Assembly: GCA_027019165.1 (NCBI GenBank)
Contig: JALUXC010000023.1
Coordinates: 99,624 to 163,623 of the forward strand
Length of the DNA: 64,000 nt
From: Pseudophaeobacter sp.
Lineage (GTDB): Bacteria; Pseudomonadota; Alphaproteobacteria; Rhodobacterales; Rhodobacteraceae
Reading direction: 5' to 3'
The translations under genes were made by a program, and so were the position numbers. The notes beneath the pieces were generated by a model, which saw nothing but the letters and a program-made list of their open reading frames with translations, was not told the DNA's origin and ran no database searches. This document shows positions 1 through 9,239 of this stretch, in pieces (the first letter of the stretch is position 1; the number at the start of each line of letters is the position of its first letter).

Positions 1-1604
1 TCCTGTCCCTGCCCCGTTACCTGATGTGACCACTCCACAGAGGTGACGGTCAGGACACCGTCTGCCTCGCTCAGCCGCAGGTCATGAACCGCCTCCCCGG
101 CAGCAACCTTCAATCGAGACTGCAAAACCCCTTGCCCCGACCAGCCCAACAGTTCGGCCGCGACGCCGCTGGTCTTGGCCGCTGCGGCCTGATCGGCGCG
201 GTAGATCAGCGCTGCGGCAAGGGCGATCTCGGCCGTAGAAAGCGGTTGCGTCAGATCCGCTGGCAGGTGATCGGCAATGAACCCGGTGGTGGCCTGCCCG
301 GCGGCAAACTCAGGATGGTTCAACACCTGCAACAGGAAATCGCGATTGCTGGCCACGCCAAACAGAGCAAGATCCCGAAGCCCTTCGCTCAACCGCTCCA
401 GCGCCTCTGCCCGGCTGGCACCATGGGCAATCAGCTTGGCCAGCATCGGATCGTAGTAAGGAGAGACCTCCTGCCCGCTGACAATCCCTGCATCAACGCG
501 AATGCCCGCGCCCACCGGCGCCTGCCATTGGACAATACGCCCGGCCTGTGGCAGAAAGTCCTGCGCGGGATCCTCCGCATAAAGACGCACCTCGATGGCA
601 TGGCCAGTCAGGGTCACATCCTCTTGCGTGATCCCTAGCGGCTGACGTTGGGCCACACGGATCTGCAGCGCCACCAGATCGAGGCCCGTGACCAATTCCG
701 TCACCGGATGTTCCACCTGCAGACGGGTATTCATCTCAAGGAAGTAAAAGGCGCCGCTGTCATCCAGCAGAAACTCCACCGTGCCAGCCCCGATATAGCC
801 AATGGCCCGGGCGGCCTCCACGGCGGCGGCGCCCATCCGCGCGCGCAGATCCTCATCAACTGCAGGGCTTGGCGCCTCTTCCACCACCTTCTGGTGGCGG
901 CGCTGCACCGAACAGTCCCGCTCCCCTAAGTGGATGGTGTTGCCATCGGTATCGGCAAAGACCTGGATTTCCACGTGGCGCGGGCGGATCACGGCCTTCT
1001 CCAGGATCACCTCGTCCGACCCAAAGGCCGAAAGCGCCTCGCTTTGCGCAAGGCCCAGCGCGCCCGCGACATCCTCTGGCGCCTCGACAAGACGCATGCC
1101 CCGCCCGCCGCCGCCCGCCGCGGCCTTTATCATCACCGGATAGCCGATGCGCGCAGCCTCGAGCCCCAATACATCCGCCGACTGGTCTTCGCCCTCATAG
1201 CCCGGCACGCAAGGCACGCCTGCCGCGATCATGCGGCGCTTGGCGGCAGCCTTGTTGCCCATCAGGGCAATCGCCTCGGCGCTGGGCCCGATGAAGATCA
1301 GGCCAGCCGCGGTACAGGCGCGGGCGAAATCGGCGCTTTCCGACAGGAACCCATAGCCCGGATGCACAGCCTCCGCGCCTGCCTCCCTTGCCGCCGCGAT
1401 CAGCTTTTCTGCCGACAGGTAGCTGTCGCCCACAGGCCCTGCGCCAATGCAGATGCTGCGGTCGGCAAAAGCCACATGCGGGCTGCCCGCGTCCGCCTCG
1501 GTGTGGACACCGATGCAGGTGATGCCCATGGCGCGGGCGGTTTTCATGATGCGCAGGGCGATCTCGCCCCGGTTCGCCACAAGGAGTGAGGTGATCTGTG
1601 TCAT
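1..1604 (-). CDS. Acyl-CoA carboxylase biotin carboxylase (alpha) subunit, 3' end missing
   Basis: The reading frame starts at 1604 (MTQITSLLVANRGEIALRI) and stays open to the window edge, so the C-terminal part, including the expected biotinyl-lysine domain, is not visible. The protein begins with the biotin carboxylase N-terminal domain, followed by the ATP-grasp domain (glycine-rich loop AAAGGGGRGMR, then FLEMNTRLQVEHPVTE) and the C-terminal lid (EVRLYAEDP). It would carboxylate biotin with ATP and bicarbonate for the carboxyltransferase encoded 14 bases upstream. With the AtuA-family neighbour, the acyl substrate may be geranyl-CoA- or methylcrotonyl-CoA-like. That substrate is inferred from context only. 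Confidence 0.93.
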   Translation of the reverse strand, partial: MTQITSLLVANRGEIALRIMKTARAMGITCIGVHTEADAGSPHVAFADRSICIGAGPVGDSYLSAEKLIAAAREAGAEAVHPGYGFLSESADFARACTAAGLIFIGPSAEAIALMGNKAAAKRRMIAAGVPCVPGYEGEDQSADVLGLEAARIGYPVMIKAAAGGGGRGMRLVEAPEDVAGALGLAQSEALSAFGSDEVILEKAVIRPRHVEIQVFADTDGNTIHLGERDCSVQRRHQKVVEEAPSPAVDEDLRARMGAAAVEAARAIGYIGAGTVEFLLDDSGAFYFLEMNTRLQVEHPVTELVTGLDLVALQIRVAQRQPLGITQEDVTLTGHAIEVRLYAEDPAQDFLPQAGRIVQWQAPVGAGIRVDAGIVSGQEVSPYYDPMLAKLIAHGASRAEALERLSEGLRDLALFGVASNRDFLLQVLNHPEFAAGQATTGFIADHLPADLTQPLSTAEIALAAALIYRADQAAAAKTSGVAAELLGWSGQGVLQSRLKVAAGEAVHDLRLSEADGVLTVTSVEWSHQVTGQGQ

Positions 1605-1618
1605 GTCCGTCTCCCCCT

Positions 1619-3235
1619 TTATGCCCGCGCCACGCCAAAGGCGTTGGGCCGCAGATCGCGGCTGCGGGCCTCTCTGCAGGTGGCAAGGCAAAATCCAATC
1701 ACCCGGCGCGTGTCGCGCGGGTCGATCATCCCCATGTCAAGCATATGGCCCGAGGTGTAAAACGCGTCCGACTGGCGGTCGAAATGCGCGGTGATCTTGG
1801 CCCGCTGAACGGCAAGGCGCTCCTCATCCACCGGGAAGCCCTTTCGTTCGGCGGTGCGGCGGGCGACCTGCTCCATCGTCAGCGCCGCCTGCTCTCCGCC
1901 CATGACACCGGTCATGGCATTGGGCCAGGTGAACAGGAAATCCGCGCCAAAGGCATGACCGCACATGCCATAGTTCCCAGCGCCAAACGAGGCCCCTACA
2001 TAGAGCGAGATCTTGGGCACGCGCAGGTTGGTCACCGCCTGAATCATCTTGGAGCCATGCTTGATCATGCCGCCGCGCTCATATTCGGTACCGACCATGT
2101 AACCGGTGGTGTTGTTCAGAAAGACGACCGGCGTGCCCGCCTGATCCATCGCCTGCAGGAAATGGGTGGCCTTGGTGGCCCCATCCGGGTCAATCGGGCC
2201 ATTGTTGGCGAGGATCCCCACCGGCTGCCCCATTATCCGCGCCTGCAGACAAAGCGTTGCAGGCCCGTAGCCCGGCTTGAACTCCAAGAGGTTCGATCCA
2301 TCCACGATCCGCGCCGCAACCTCGCGCATATCATAAGGTTTGCGGTAATCCACCGGCACCACGCCTGCGAGGTCTTCGGGGGCGTATTGTGGCGCGTCAT
2401 AGTCAGGAACTTGCACAGCGCCTGAGGCCCAACCCAGCCCCGCGACCACCTCGCGGGCAATCTCGATCCCGTGGGCGTCATCCTCGGCCAGGTATTCCAC
2501 CAGTCCCGTCACCTCGGCATGCATCTCGGCGCCGCCAAGATCGGCATCCTTGGCGACCTCTCCGGTGGCGGCCTGCACCAAGGCCGCGCCTGCCAGCATC
2601 GCCATGCCGTTGCCCTTGACCCCGATCACATAGTCCGACAGCCCCGGCTGATAGGCCCCGCCAGCGGTCGAGGCGCCATGCAGCACCGTGATCACCGGTA
2701 TGCCTGCCGCCGAGAGCCTTGCGAGCCCTGCGAACATGCCGCCGCCGTGGGCCCACAGCTCTACCGTGTAGCGCATCAGATCGGCGCCGGCGCTTTCGAC
2801 CAGATGAATGAAGGGAAGCTTTTGGCGGTGCGCGATCTCCAGCGCGCCCAGCGCCTTGTCCACGGATTTTCCGGTCATTGCGCCCGCGTTGATCCCCGCA
2901 TCATCGGCAAAGACCATCGCGCGCACCCCCGAGACATAGCCGATCCCGGTGATGATCGAGGCACCGGGAATAGAGGTCTCCGGGTCCGGGTCATCCACCA
3001 GATAGGAGGCCATGTTGAACAGCTCGACAAAGGGCATACCCGGATCCAAGAGCGCCGAAATCCGCTCACGCGGGGAAAGCTGGCCACGTTTGTCAAAGAC
3101 CGGGCGGCGCTGTTCTGACTTTTCCGCCGCGCGGGCCTCAAGGCTGCGCATCCGCTCCACCAGCGCCAGCATATCGGCGCGGTTCTGCTGAAAGGCATCG
3201 CTGGCCGGGCTGATCCGGCTTTGAAAGACTGTCAT
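1619..3235 (-). CDS. Acyl-CoA carboxylase carboxyltransferase (beta) subunit
   Basis: A 538-residue carboxyl-transferase with the normal two-lobed crotonase fold of this family. The N-lobe carries GKSVDKALGALEIA and the oxyanion segment GASTAGGAYQPG. The C-lobe carries FLNNTTGYMVGTEYERGG and GASFGAGNYGMCG, typical of methylcrotonyl- and geranyl-CoA carboxylase beta subunits. It transfers the carboxyl group from biotin to an enoyl-CoA or acyl-CoA. It lies between the AtuA-family gene (18 bases upstream) and the biotin carboxylase gene (14 bases downstream) on the same strand, so the three form one operon. AtuC (geranyl-CoA carboxylase beta) is the most likely relation given AtuA, but a methylcrotonyl- or propionyl-type role is not excluded. 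Confidence 0.9.
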   Translation of the reverse strand: MTVFQSRISPASDAFQQNRADMLALVERMRSLEARAAEKSEQRRPVFDKRGQLSPRERISALLDPGMPFVELFNMASYLVDDPDPETSIPGASIITGIGYVSGVRAMVFADDAGINAGAMTGKSVDKALGALEIAHRQKLPFIHLVESAGADLMRYTVELWAHGGGMFAGLARLSAAGIPVITVLHGASTAGGAYQPGLSDYVIGVKGNGMAMLAGAALVQAATGEVAKDADLGGAEMHAEVTGLVEYLAEDDAHGIEIAREVVAGLGWASGAVQVPDYDAPQYAPEDLAGVVPVDYRKPYDMREVAARIVDGSNLLEFKPGYGPATLCLQARIMGQPVGILANNGPIDPDGATKATHFLQAMDQAGTPVVFLNNTTGYMVGTEYERGGMIKHGSKMIQAVTNLRVPKISLYVGASFGAGNYGMCGHAFGADFLFTWPNAMTGVMGGEQAALTMEQVARRTAERKGFPVDEERLAVQRAKITAHFDRQSDAFYTSGHMLDMGMIDPRDTRRVIGFCLATCREARSRDLRPNAFGVARA

Positions 3236-3253
3236 GTCGCAGCTCCGTCTGTC

Positions 3254-5050
3254 TTATGCATTGCTCTCATTGCCCTCCAGAAGGTCCGCATCCACCGGAA
3301 CCGGGGCAGCGAGCAACAGCTGCGCATATCCCTTGGCCTGCGGGTCATTGCGCAGAGAGGAGGTGCCGCCCCCGCCCAAGGCGCCATGCAGCAGAATGTT
3401 CATCGAGGCACTCCCCGGCAGGTAAAACCGCTCGATCCGCCCTTGCGCAAAATGACCAAAGACTCGGGACAGGTGGTCCTCGGTCAGAGCGGCCCAGATC
3501 CAAGGCATGAAGTCGGGGTAGCGGGCGAGGATGCCGATATTGGCAATGTCGCCTTTGTCGCCGCTGCGCCCATAGGCAAGGCGTACAAGTGGCACCTCTA
3601 CAGGCCTTTGCGCAGTCGGCAGGGCTGGCAGCGCGGGGCGCTGGGGAGGCGTCGGCTCAACCGCCGCAGCCGCAGGGATTTGGGTCTCTCCAACCTCATC
3701 GCGCAGCCTGACCCTCACCTGATCCTTGGGGGTGAGGTAGGAAAACAGCGCCAACACCGGGCTGGGCCTTGGCCGGGTCCCGGCAAAGCCCGAAAGCCCC
3801 GGCGGGGTGGCAAGGCCAAGGCCGGTTGCCTCCTTCAGGAACAACCCCACGGCACGCGCATCCACATGGCGCACGGCAATCTTGGCGGCGACCTCCCGCG
3901 CAGGTGGGCTTTGGCGCATCTCACCGAACTGGCTTTCGGCGCCGATCAACTCGACGCTGACATCGGTGAAATCCGGCGCATTCATGGCTTTGAGCTGTGC
4001 CCGCGTGCGTGCCAAAGCCGCATCGGCAAAGGCGCGGGCCTTTTCCTCAGCCTCGAGGCCATAAAAGGTGAAGATATGCCCGGCGCGATAGCCATCGGCA
4101 TGGGTGAGGCAGGTCTTGTAGTCCCCCGGCACGCCAAGGCCGCGAGCGCCCGTCACATGAACCCGGTCGGGGCCAATCTCCGTGAGGGTCACATCCGAGA
4201 AATCGCAGATCACATCCGGCAACGCATAGGCCTGCGGATCGCCGATCTCGTAGAGCATCTGCTCCCCCACCGTGCCGCGCGAGACCAGGCCACCAGTACC
4301 GTCTGGCTTGATCACATCAAAACTGCCATCGGGATTCACCTCGGCAATGGGGTAACCGATCTCCTCCAGCCCCTCCACCACATCGCGCCAGTCGGTGAAA
4401 TTCCCGCCCGTGGCCTGCGGGCCGCACTCCAGGATATGCCCCGCCAGTGAACCGCCCGCGAGCTGATCCAGATCCTCCGGCGTCCAGCCGAATTGATGGA
4501 TGCAGGCGCCAAGGGTGACCGCGCTGTCGACGCAGCGCCCGGTGATGACGATATCCGCGCCCCGGTCCAGCGCGGCAGCGATGGGAAAAGCGCCCAGATA
4601 GGCGTTAATGCTGGCGATCTTGTCCTTGGGCGGAAAGAGCGCGCCCGAAAACATCTCCACCGGAGCATTTGCGGCGATCTCTTCTACCTGCCCCGACAAA
4701 TCGTCGCCTTCGATCACCGCGACCTTCAACGACAACCCTTGCCGCGCGATCTCTTCCCGCAGGGCGGCAGCGCCGGCGCCGGGATTAACCCCGCCCGCGT
4801 TGGAGATGATCCGCACACCCTGCGCGGCGATCTCGGCCAGATTGGGCGCCATGGCGCCAGTCACGAAATCACTGGCGTAGCCAGCGGAAGGGTCCTTGGC
4901 ACGAGCACGGGCCAGGATCGCCATGGTGATCTCGGCCAGGTAGTCATAGACGATAAAGTCCAGCCCGCCCGCCGCCAAGAGCTGCGGCGTGGCGGAGACA
5001 GCATCCCCCCAGAAGCCACTGGCCCCTCCGATGCGCAGGGTCTTCACCAT
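3254..5050 (-). CDS. Acyclic terpene utilization AtuA family protein (DUF1446 plus C-terminal AtuA-like domain)
   Basis: 598 residues, starting just after a strong ribosome-binding site (GGGAGGAGAAATG on the minus strand). The N-terminal DUF1446 domain (about 1-440) is glycine-rich with GGASGFWGD, IISNAGGVNPGAG and TGRCVDSAVTLG. A Pro/Ala-rich linker around 455-480 leads to the small AtuA-like ferredoxin-fold domain (about 485-590, LAYGRSGDKGDIANIG). Fusion of both domains is common in this family. AtuA is required for citronellol/geraniol growth in Pseudomonas, but its reaction is unknown. The gene heads the carboxylase operon and is divergent from the phenylacetate genes. Confidence 0.85.
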   Translation of the reverse strand: MVKTLRIGGASGFWGDAVSATPQLLAAGGLDFIVYDYLAEITMAILARARAKDPSAGYASDFVTGAMAPNLAEIAAQGVRIISNAGGVNPGAGAAALREEIARQGLSLKVAVIEGDDLSGQVEEIAANAPVEMFSGALFPPKDKIASINAYLGAFPIAAALDRGADIVITGRCVDSAVTLGACIHQFGWTPEDLDQLAGGSLAGHILECGPQATGGNFTDWRDVVEGLEEIGYPIAEVNPDGSFDVIKPDGTGGLVSRGTVGEQMLYEIGDPQAYALPDVICDFSDVTLTEIGPDRVHVTGARGLGVPGDYKTCLTHADGYRAGHIFTFYGLEAEEKARAFADAALARTRAQLKAMNAPDFTDVSVELIGAESQFGEMRQSPPAREVAAKIAVRHVDARAVGLFLKEATGLGLATPPGLSGFAGTRPRPSPVLALFSYLTPKDQVRVRLRDEVGETQIPAAAAVEPTPPQRPALPALPTAQRPVEVPLVRLAYGRSGDKGDIANIGILARYPDFMPWIWAALTEDHLSRVFGHFAQGRIERFYLPGSASMNILLHGALGGGGTSSLRNDPQAKGYAQLLLAAPVPVDADLLEGNESNA

Positions 5051-5096
5051 TTCTCCTCCCTCGATTCAGTGCCTCTCGCGGGGTCCTCCACCCAAC

Positions 5097-5116
5097 AACA
5101 GACCGATCGTTCTGTT
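5097..5116. promoter_or_regulatory. Palindromic operator candidate upstream of the atu-type operon
   Basis: AACAGACCGATCGTTCTGTT is a 20-base inverted repeat with one mismatched pair, centred on CGATCG. It lies 47-66 bases upstream of the AtuA start, in the divergent spacer, and has the size and shape of a TetR-family operator. No regulator gene is visible in the window, so assignment to a regulator is inference. Confidence 0.45.
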
Positions 5117-5240
5117 TGAGACTGCCTGAAGTCTGGTCTCCACCGCAACAGAAATCCAAAGACCAACGGGAAGGACGTGAGGTCACTCCGCAGAAAGATA
5201 CGTTACAGGATTCATCAAATCTCAAATATCGCGTTACATT

Positions 5241-5288
5241 TTACTTGCCGCGAATCGATGCTTTAATGTACACCGACTACACGGTCGG
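5241..5288 (+). promoter_or_regulatory. Putative promoter and repressor site of the phenylacetate operon
   Basis: A weak -35-like TTACTT (5241-5246) and a -10-like TAATGT (5264-5269) are 17 bases apart. The inverted repeat CCGAC-N6-GTCGG (5273-5288) sits where transcription would start. A TetR-type PaaR-like repressor bound here would block initiation. The position is suggestive, but the sequence alone does not prove it. Confidence 0.4.
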
Positions 5289-5321
5289 CTAATTTTTGAC
5301 CCCTCAGGAGACGCGAACCCC

Positions 5322-6524
5322 ATGGATGCATTCATCTGCGATGCCACCCGGACCCCAATTGGCCGCTACGGCGGTGCCCTTTCTCAGGTCCGCACTGACG
5401 ATCTGGCGGCAGCGCCCATTGCCGCGCTGGTTGCGCGCAACCCCGACGTGGATTGGGCCAGCATTGATGACGTGATCTTTGGTGACGCCAACCAGGCTGG
5501 TGAAAGCAACCGCAACGTGGCGCGCATGGCGTCCCTCTTGGCGGGTCTGCCGGTGGATGTGCCCGGCACCACCATCAACCGCCTGTGTGCCTCGGGCATG
5601 GATGCGGTGGGCATGGCCTCGCGCGGCATCCGTTCGGGCGATTATGACATGGCCATTGCAGGCGGCGTTGAAAGCATGAGCCGCGCGCCCTTCGTGATGC
5701 CCAAGGCGACCAGTGCCTTCACCCGCGCCAATGCGGTTTACGACACCACCATCGGCTGGCGCTTCGTGAACAAAAAGATGCACGAGATGTACGGCACCGA
5801 TTCCATGCCGCAGACTGCCGATAACGTGGCCGAAGACTATGATATCTCTCGCGAGGATCAGGACGCCTTTGCCGCCCGCAGCCAGGCCCGCTGGGCCGCC
5901 GCGCACGAAGCAGGCGTCTTTGCCGAGGAGATCACCCCGGTCACCATTCCCCAGCGCAAGGGCGATCCGCTGGTCGTGGACACTGACGAACACCCCCGCC
6001 CCGGCACCGATGCGGAAAAGCTGGCGAAACTGAAAGGCGTCAATGGCCCCGACAAGACCGTGACAGCTGGCAATGCGAGCGGCGTCAACGACGGCGCCGC
6101 CGCCATCCTGATGGCAAATGAGGCCGCCGCCGCGAAGAACGGCCTCAAACCCATGGCGCGCATCGTCGGCATGGCCGCCGCCGGGGTCGAACCCCGCGTG
6201 ATGGGCATCGGCCCGGTGCCCGCGACGCAAAAACTTCTGGCCCGCACCGGCCTGACCATCGACCAGATGGATGTGATCGAGCTGAACGAGGCCTTTGCCT
6301 CTCAGGGGCTTGCCACCCTGCGCGCCCTTGGCGTGGCGGATGATGCCCCCCATGTGAACCCCAATGGCGGCGCCATCGCCATCGGTCACCCGCTTGGCAT
6401 GTCTGGCGCTCGGCTTGTGCTGACAGCCGCCTATCAGTTGCAACGCACCGGCGGGCGCTATGCGCTGTGCACCATGTGCGTTGGTGTCGGACAGGGCACC
6501 GCCCTGATCCTGGAACGCGTTTAA
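5322..6524 (+). CDS. paaJ: 3-oxoadipyl-CoA thiolase
   Basis: A 400-residue thiolase II of normal length. The nucleophile is Cys89 in RLCASGMDAVG, followed by GGVESMSRAPFVM. The C-terminal catalytic blocks are ELNEAFASQ, GGAIAIGHPLGMSGAR and CTMCVGVGQG. The family cleaves 3-oxoadipyl-CoA to succinyl-CoA and acetyl-CoA, the last step shared by the phenylacetyl-CoA and beta-ketoadipate routes. It starts after CAGGAG and ends 15 bases before paaA, so it opens the paa operon here. It could equally be called pcaF; the paa neighbours favour a phenylacetate role. Confidence 0.92.
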   Translation: MDAFICDATRTPIGRYGGALSQVRTDDLAAAPIAALVARNPDVDWASIDDVIFGDANQAGESNRNVARMASLLAGLPVDVPGTTINRLCASGMDAVGMASRGIRSGDYDMAIAGGVESMSRAPFVMPKATSAFTRANAVYDTTIGWRFVNKKMHEMYGTDSMPQTADNVAEDYDISREDQDAFAARSQARWAAAHEAGVFAEEITPVTIPQRKGDPLVVDTDEHPRPGTDAEKLAKLKGVNGPDKTVTAGNASGVNDGAAAILMANEAAAAKNGLKPMARIVGMAAAGVEPRVMGIGPVPATQKLLARTGLTIDQMDVIELNEAFASQGLATLRALGVADDAPHVNPNGGAIAIGHPLGMSGARLVLTAAYQLQRTGGRYALCTMCVGVGQGTALILERV

Positions 6525-6539
6525 CGGAGGAGACGACCC

Positions 6540-7517
6540 ATGTATGCTCAGATGGTAAAATCCGAGGCAACGCAGGACGACCCCGAGAAACTGGCCGCCT
6601 TTCAGGCGCGCATCGACCGGGGCGAAAAGATCGAGCCGAAGGACTGGATGCCCGAGGGCTACCGCAAGACGCTGATCCGCCAGATCGGCCAGCACGCGCA
6701 TTCCGAAATCGTCGGTCAGCTGCCCGAGGGCAACTGGATCACCCGCGCCCCCACGCTGGAGCGCAAGGCGATCCTTCTGGCCAAGGTGCAGGATGAGGCG
6801 GGCCATGGCCTGTATCTGTATTGCGCGGCGGAAACCCTGGGCGTCTCGCGCGATGAGCTGACCGAGATGCTGCTCGATGGCCGCATGAAGTATTCGTCGA
6901 TCTTCAACTACCCGACGCTGAACTGGGCCGATATCGGTGCGGTGGGCTGGCTGGTGGATGGCGCTGCGATCATGAACCAGGTGCCGCTGCAGCGGACCTC
7001 GTTCGGTCCGTATTCCCGCGCCATGATCCGCGTCTGCAAGGAAGAAAGCTTTCACCAGCGCCAGGGCTATGACGCCATCCGCAAGATGGCCGAAGGCACG
7101 CCCGAGCAGAAAAAGATGGCGCAGGACGCACTCAACCGCCTGTGGTTCCCGTCGCTGATGATGTTCGGCCCATCCGATAAGGACTCGGTCCACTCCGAAC
7201 AGTCGATGGCCTGGAAGATCAAGATGAACACCAATGACGAGCTACGTCAGAAGTTTGTCGATCAGACCGTGCCGCAGATCGAATTCCTCGGCCTTGAGCT
7301 GCCCGATCCCGGCATCAAGTGGAACGAAGAGCGCGGCCACTATGACTATACCGATCCCGACTGGTCGGAATTCTTCGACGTGATCAAGGGCAACGGCCCC
7401 TGCAACACCGACCGTCTGGCCGCGCGCAATAACGCCTGGAAAGACGGTGCATGGGTGCGCGACGGTCTGCTGGCCCATGCCCAGAAAAAGGCCGCGCGCA
7501 AACACGCCGCCGAATAA
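6540..7517 (+). CDS. paaA: 1,2-phenylacetyl-CoA epoxidase subunit PaaA (catalytic diiron subunit)
   Basis: 325 residues of the PaaA family with a ferritin-like fold. Diiron ligand motifs visible include [13 protein letters not shown] early in the protein and [15 protein letters not shown] in the middle. It forms the oxygenase with PaaB, PaaC and PaaE, epoxidizing the ring of phenylacetyl-CoA in the cytoplasm. A GGAGGAG ribosome-binding site precedes the ATG. In Phaeobacter the same catabolic route feeds tropodithietic acid synthesis, so this operon can matter for antibiotic production in related strains, but no tda genes are visible here. Confidence 0.96.
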   Translation: MYAQMVKSEATQDDPEKLAAFQARIDRGEKIEPKDWMPEGYRKTLIRQIGQHAHSEIVGQLPEGNWITRAPTLERKAILLAKVQDEAGHGLYLYCAAETLGVSRDELTEMLLDGRMKYSSIFNYPTLNWADIGAVGWLVDGAAIMNQVPLQRTSFGPYSRAMIRVCKEESFHQRQGYDAIRKMAEGTPEQKKMAQDALNRLWFPSLMMFGPSDKDSVHSEQSMAWKIKMNTNDELRQKFVDQTVPQIEFLGLELPDPGIKWNEERGHYDYTDPDWSEFFDVIKGNGPCNTDRLAARNNAWKDGAWVRDGLLAHAQKKAARKHAAE

Positions 7518-7599
7518 GAGATCCAAGCCTTACCCGCCCCCTGCCGCGTGCGAAATGTGATGCGTGGCAGGGTGGCCCCTCAGCCAGGAGGAACGACCC

Positions 7600-7884
7600 A
7601 TGAAAAACGAATGGCCCCTTTGGGAGATCTTCATCCGCGGCCAGCACGGCATGAGCCACCGCCACGTCGGCTCCTTGCATGCGCCGGACGCGGAGATGGC
7701 GATCAAGAACGCCCGCGACGTCTACACCCGCCGCAACGAAGGCGTGTCGATCTGGGTGGTCGAAGCCAACCACATCGCGGCCTCCTCCCCCGGCGACAAG
7801 GGCCCGCTTTATGAGCCCTCCGAGTCCAAGGTCTACCGTCATCCGACCTTCTTTGACATCCCCGAAGAAGTGGGGGCGATGTAA
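7600..7884 (+). CDS. paaB: 1,2-phenylacetyl-CoA epoxidase subunit PaaB
   Basis: 94 residues (MKNEWPLWEIFIRGQHGMSHRHVGSLHAPD), the usual PaaB length, with the family hallmark WEVFIR-like start and the HVGSLHA segment. PaaB is the small bridging subunit of the epoxidase complex. The start at 7600 is fixed by CAGGAGGA directly upstream; the open frame extends further but lacks that signal. Its stop overlaps the paaC start by one base (TAATG). Confidence 0.95.
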   Translation: MKNEWPLWEIFIRGQHGMSHRHVGSLHAPDAEMAIKNARDVYTRRNEGVSIWVVEANHIAASSPGDKGPLYEPSESKVYRHPTFFDIPEEVGAM

Positions 7885-8645
7885 TGACCCGTGATGAGGC
7901 ACTTGCCCAGTTCCTTTTGCGGATGGGCGACAACACCTTGATCCTGGGCCACCGCGTCAGCGAATGGTGCGGCCATGCCCCGGTTCTGGAGGAAGATATC
8001 GCGCTGGCCAATACCGCGCTGGACCTCATTGGCCAGACCCAGATGTGGCTTGGCCTTGCAGGCGAAGTGCAGGGGATGGGCAAATCGGCAGATGATCTCG
8101 CCTTCCTGCGCGATGTCTGGGATTTCCGCAATCTGCTTCTGGTCGAAGTGCCGAACGGCGACTTTGGCCGCACCCTGATGCGCCAGTGCCTGTTCGATGC
8201 CTGGCACTCGATCCAGCTGGGGCACCTGATGACATCCAGCGACGAGCGTGTCGCTGCGATTGCCGCCAAGGCCAGCAAGGAAGTTGCCTACCACCTGGAA
8301 CGCTCCGCCGATACGGTTGTGGGTCTGGGCGATGGCACCGAGGAAAGCCACCGCCGCATGCAGGAGGCGCTCGACTACCTTTGGCCCTATGTGGGCGAGA
8401 TGTTCCAGTCCGACGAGGTGGATGCCGAGATGGTCAAGGCGGGCATCGCCCCCGATCCAGCGTCCCTGCGCGCCGATTTCGATGCGCTGATCACCCGGAT
8501 CATGGGCGAAGCAACGCTAACCATCCCCGACAGTGCCTTTGGTCACAAGGGCGGGCGCACCGGCAAAATGCACACCGAGCACCTGGGCCATTTGCTGACG
8601 CAGATGCAGTGGCTGCAGCGCGCCTATCCCGGCGCCAAGTGGTAA
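7884..8645 (+). CDS. paaC: 1,2-phenylacetyl-CoA epoxidase subunit PaaC (structural)
   Basis: 253 residues, ferritin-like, starting MTRDEALAQFLLRMGDNTLILGHRVSEWCGHAPVLEEDIAL as PaaC proteins do. PaaC pairs with PaaA as the non-catalytic structural partner. It overlaps paaB by one base, implying translational coupling. A 110-base gap to paaD contains GC-rich inverted segments such as GGGGCCTTGGCCCC but no open frame that I trust. Confidence 0.95.
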   Translation: MTRDEALAQFLLRMGDNTLILGHRVSEWCGHAPVLEEDIALANTALDLIGQTQMWLGLAGEVQGMGKSADDLAFLRDVWDFRNLLLVEVPNGDFGRTLMRQCLFDAWHSIQLGHLMTSSDERVAAIAAKASKEVAYHLERSADTVVGLGDGTEESHRRMQEALDYLWPYVGEMFQSDEVDAEMVKAGIAPDPASLRADFDALITRIMGEATLTIPDSAFGHKGGRTGKMHTEHLGHLLTQMQWLQRAYPGAKW

Positions 8646-8755
8646 CAGGCACCGGGGGCGCAGGCCCCATTGGTTGGGGCCTTGGCCCCTGCCATCGCAG
8701 CGAACGGGCACCGCCCGACCAGTTGTGCTGCCGACCTTGAACATGAGGAATCCAC

Positions 8756-9229
8756 ATGAGCCAAACAACAGACAAGCCAAGCGTGGAGCAGATCTGGGAC
8801 TGGCTGGACGCCGTGCCTGACCCGGAAATTCCGGTAATCTCGCTGGTGGATCTCGGGATCATCCGCGGTGTCGCCTGGGAGGGTGATACGCTGGAGGTGG
8901 CCGTCACCCCGACCTATTCGGGCTGCCCGGCGACCTCGGTGATCAACATGGATATCGAAACTGCCCTGCGCGACCACGGGATCGAGAATATCCGCCTCAA
9001 GACCCAGATCGCGCCGCCCTGGACCACCGACTGGATGTCCGAGAAGGGCCGCGCCAAGCTGGAAGACTACGGGATCGCCCCGCCGCAACCCGCAGGCGGC
9101 CCCGAGAAATGCCCGCATTGCGGCAGCAAGAACGTCACATTGGTCAGCCAGTTCGGCTCGACCCCCTGCAAGGCACACTGGCGCTGCCAAGACTGCCTCG
9201 AACCCTTTGATTATTTCAAGTGCATCTGA
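8756..9229 (+). CDS. paaD: PaaD, Fe-S maturation-type protein of phenylacetyl-CoA epoxidase
   Basis: 157 residues. The N-terminal half is a MIP18/DUF59 domain (DPEIPVISLVDLGIIRGV, then TYSGCPATSVIN with the conserved cysteine). The C-terminal tail has a PaaD-specific zinc-ribbon-like cysteine set (CPHCGSKN and CKAHWRCQDC). PaaD is thought to help mature the metal centres of the epoxidase system, probably the PaaE iron-sulfur cluster. It is followed 10 bases later by paaE. Confidence 0.94.
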   Translation: MSQTTDKPSVEQIWDWLDAVPDPEIPVISLVDLGIIRGVAWEGDTLEVAVTPTYSGCPATSVINMDIETALRDHGIENIRLKTQIAPPWTTDWMSEKGRAKLEDYGIAPPQPAGGPEKCPHCGSKNVTLVSQFGSTPCKAHWRCQDCLEPFDYFKCI

Positions 9230-9239
9230 GGAGACCTCC

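Noticed and set aside
5304..7193. Long minus-strand open frame (629 codons) across the thiolase and paaA
   Set aside because: It is exactly antisense to two well-supported genes, its translation is rich in His/Gly/Ala/Arg as expected from the GC3 shadow, and it shows no family motif.
8646..8755. Paired GC-rich inverted segments between paaC and paaD as a terminator
   Set aside because: There is no T-tract and paaD is needed with its neighbours; it may be mRNA structure but a terminator call is not supported.
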